Positions 62,961 to 64,000 of a DNA stretch of 64,000 bases are shown here, piece by piece. The DNA comes from Paramecium sonneborni (lineage: Eukaryota; Ciliophora; Oligohymenophorea; Peniculida; Parameciidae), in the NCBI GenBank assembly GCA_905182985.1, contig CAJJDN010000098.1, positions 194,117 through 258,116 on the forward strand, in the 5' to 3' direction. Position 1 is the first letter of the stretch. Each line of letters starts with the position of its first letter. Under the pieces are notes generated by a model, which was given only the letters and a program-made list of their open reading frames with translations, had not been told where the DNA came from and ran no database searches. A program made the translations under genes and the position numbers.

Positions 62961-64000
62961 ATGGGATAGAAGAGTTCAAAGGAGAAGAATTCAGGTTTAT
63001 CGAATGGATAAATTTCTAATTTTTAAAGCCATATATAAATTACAAAAGATCCTGTAACTGGTAAATTATTAGGTGTACCGAAAGAATGGGCTGATCTGAA
63101 TGGTCTTAAATTAGATATAGGTAGAATATGGCATAATAATTTAAGACTAAAATAAAACAGTGGAGACTAAGAACTTGCCTAGCTCAGTTTAACCATCGGA
63201 GCTACCAGAAGCAATTCTTGATTTAATTAATGAACCTATAATGAGTGCACCTTTTAATGTTCAACATAAAATACATATTGAAATAGATGCAACAGCTTAA
63301 TTAGGTTTGAAAGGATTACCTGAAGAATGGATTGAGAAATTAAAGAAAGCAGAAATTTAGAAGTCAGATATTGAATAAAATCCATAGGCTATGATATAAA
63401 TTATTTCAAATTATGAAGAAGGTGTATATAGACAAACTAAATTGACAATGCCAACGAATGATGAATTTATTAAATAAGTGATGGATATCAAATTTATTGA
63501 ATAAGATCCTTCTTAATTATATAAATTTACTGATTAATTAGGAAAGGGAGCAATGTGTAAAGTTTATAAAGCGACACATAGAAATACAAATGATGAAGTT
63601 GCAGTGAGAGTTATGAAAATAGGAAATGATATTCAAAGAATCAAAGTAGAAATAGCATTAATGAAAATGTGTGCAAATCAAAATATTGTTAAATATTATG
63701 ATTCTTATTTATTTTAATAATGCTTATTCATGGTAGTTGAATATTTAGATGGTGGATGTTTGACAGAAATCATATATTAGAATTTTAAATCTATGAAAGA
63801 ACCTGAAATTGCTTATATTTGTGGAGAAATTCTAGCAGGACTAAATTATATGCATAAAAAAAAGAAAATTCATAGAGATTTAAAGAGTGATAATATTCTC
63901 ATGAATAAAAAGGGTGAAATTAAAATTGCTGATTTTGGATTTGCTACTTAATTAACTGCAGAAAGATAACACAGAAAATCTGTTGTTGGAACACCTGCTT
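62961..64000 (+). CDS. PAK/STE20-like kinase with two CRIB motifs, 5' part
   Basis: One 25-nt intron (63121-63145); the gene runs off the window after about 338 codons. Two CRIB/PBD motifs are visible. Residues 18-45 read ISNFQSHIQITKD...GKLLGVPKEW. Residues 86-117 read MSAPFNVQHKIHIEID...LKGLPEEWIEKL, closer to the consensus. CRIB motifs bind GTP-loaded Cdc42/Rac-type GTPases and relieve autoinhibition. The kinase begins near 170 with LGKGAMCKVYKA. The beta-3 motif reads VAVRVMKI, with Arg where the catalytic Lys is expected and a Lys three residues on. IHRDLKSDN, ADFGFA and GTPA are intact. The C-terminal lobe is outside the window. Confidence 0.86.

Overview
The window looks like macronuclear DNA of a Paramecium-like oligohymenophorean ciliate. 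It is very AT-rich and gene-dense. Genes read through only if TAA and TAG are glutamine and TGA is the sole stop: invariant glutamines of a kinesin P-loop, a Rab switch II and PIG-P are written TAA or TAG. Introns are tiny, about 20-31 nt, GT...AG, most often GTA...TAG or GTA...AAG. These lengths argue for Paramecium and against Tetrahymena or Ichthyophthirius. Species cannot be named from the sequence alone. No tRNA, rRNA, CRISPR or bacterial-type element was seen. Gene models were built by hand-splicing and checked by total coding length being a multiple of three. They carry no expression evidence.

Layout, 1-11 kb: an incomplete unknown gene (-), a YTH-domain RNA reader (+), a kinesin-2-like motor (-), a 966-residue unknown protein (+), a frameshifted coiled-coil gene (-), an unknown ORF and a coiled-coil protein (+). 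11-21 kb: a 1388-residue secretory-type single-pass membrane protein and two unknown proteins (+), separated by long AT-rich spacers. 21-31 kb: a long coiled-coil gene (-) interrupted by an assembly gap, a CDPK-like pseudokinase with EF-hands (+), a 174-residue unknown (-), a TAF12-like histone-fold protein (+), an SV2-type MFS transporter (-) and Rab2 (+). 31-42 kb: an EF-hand protein and a cyclic-nucleotide-binding protein (+), a coiled-coil gene (-, with its 5' part duplicated by assembly), a small coiled-coil protein (-), an unresolved + reading, and a 908-residue unknown (-). 42-45 kb: an AT-rich spacer that is itself duplicated around a one-base gap. 45-57 kb: a PH-like/CAMK kinase (+), an ankyrin protein (-), a C2HC zinc-finger protein, a CCT-motif protein, PIG-P and a small EF-hand protein (all +), an ankyrin-AGC kinase fusion (-), an AT-hook protein (+) and an unknown (-). 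57-64 kb: mostly spacer with a hidden twin-CX9C mitochondrial-type gene (-), an unknown 283-residue gene (-), an unresolved coding stretch (+), and the 5' part of a PAK-like kinase with two CRIB motifs (+).

There are no operons; neighbours are unrelated housekeeping, ciliary and signalling genes, often convergent with spacers of 12-35 bp. Signalling is over-represented: three kinases, one pseudokinase, a cyclic-nucleotide-binding protein, three EF-hand proteins and a Rab.

The three gaps (666 N, 55 N and 1 N) are each flanked by long apparently identical direct repeats (448, 1089 and 1211 bp). These are contig ends that overlap but were not merged. They inflate the window and split or duplicate the genes there, and should not be read as biological duplications.
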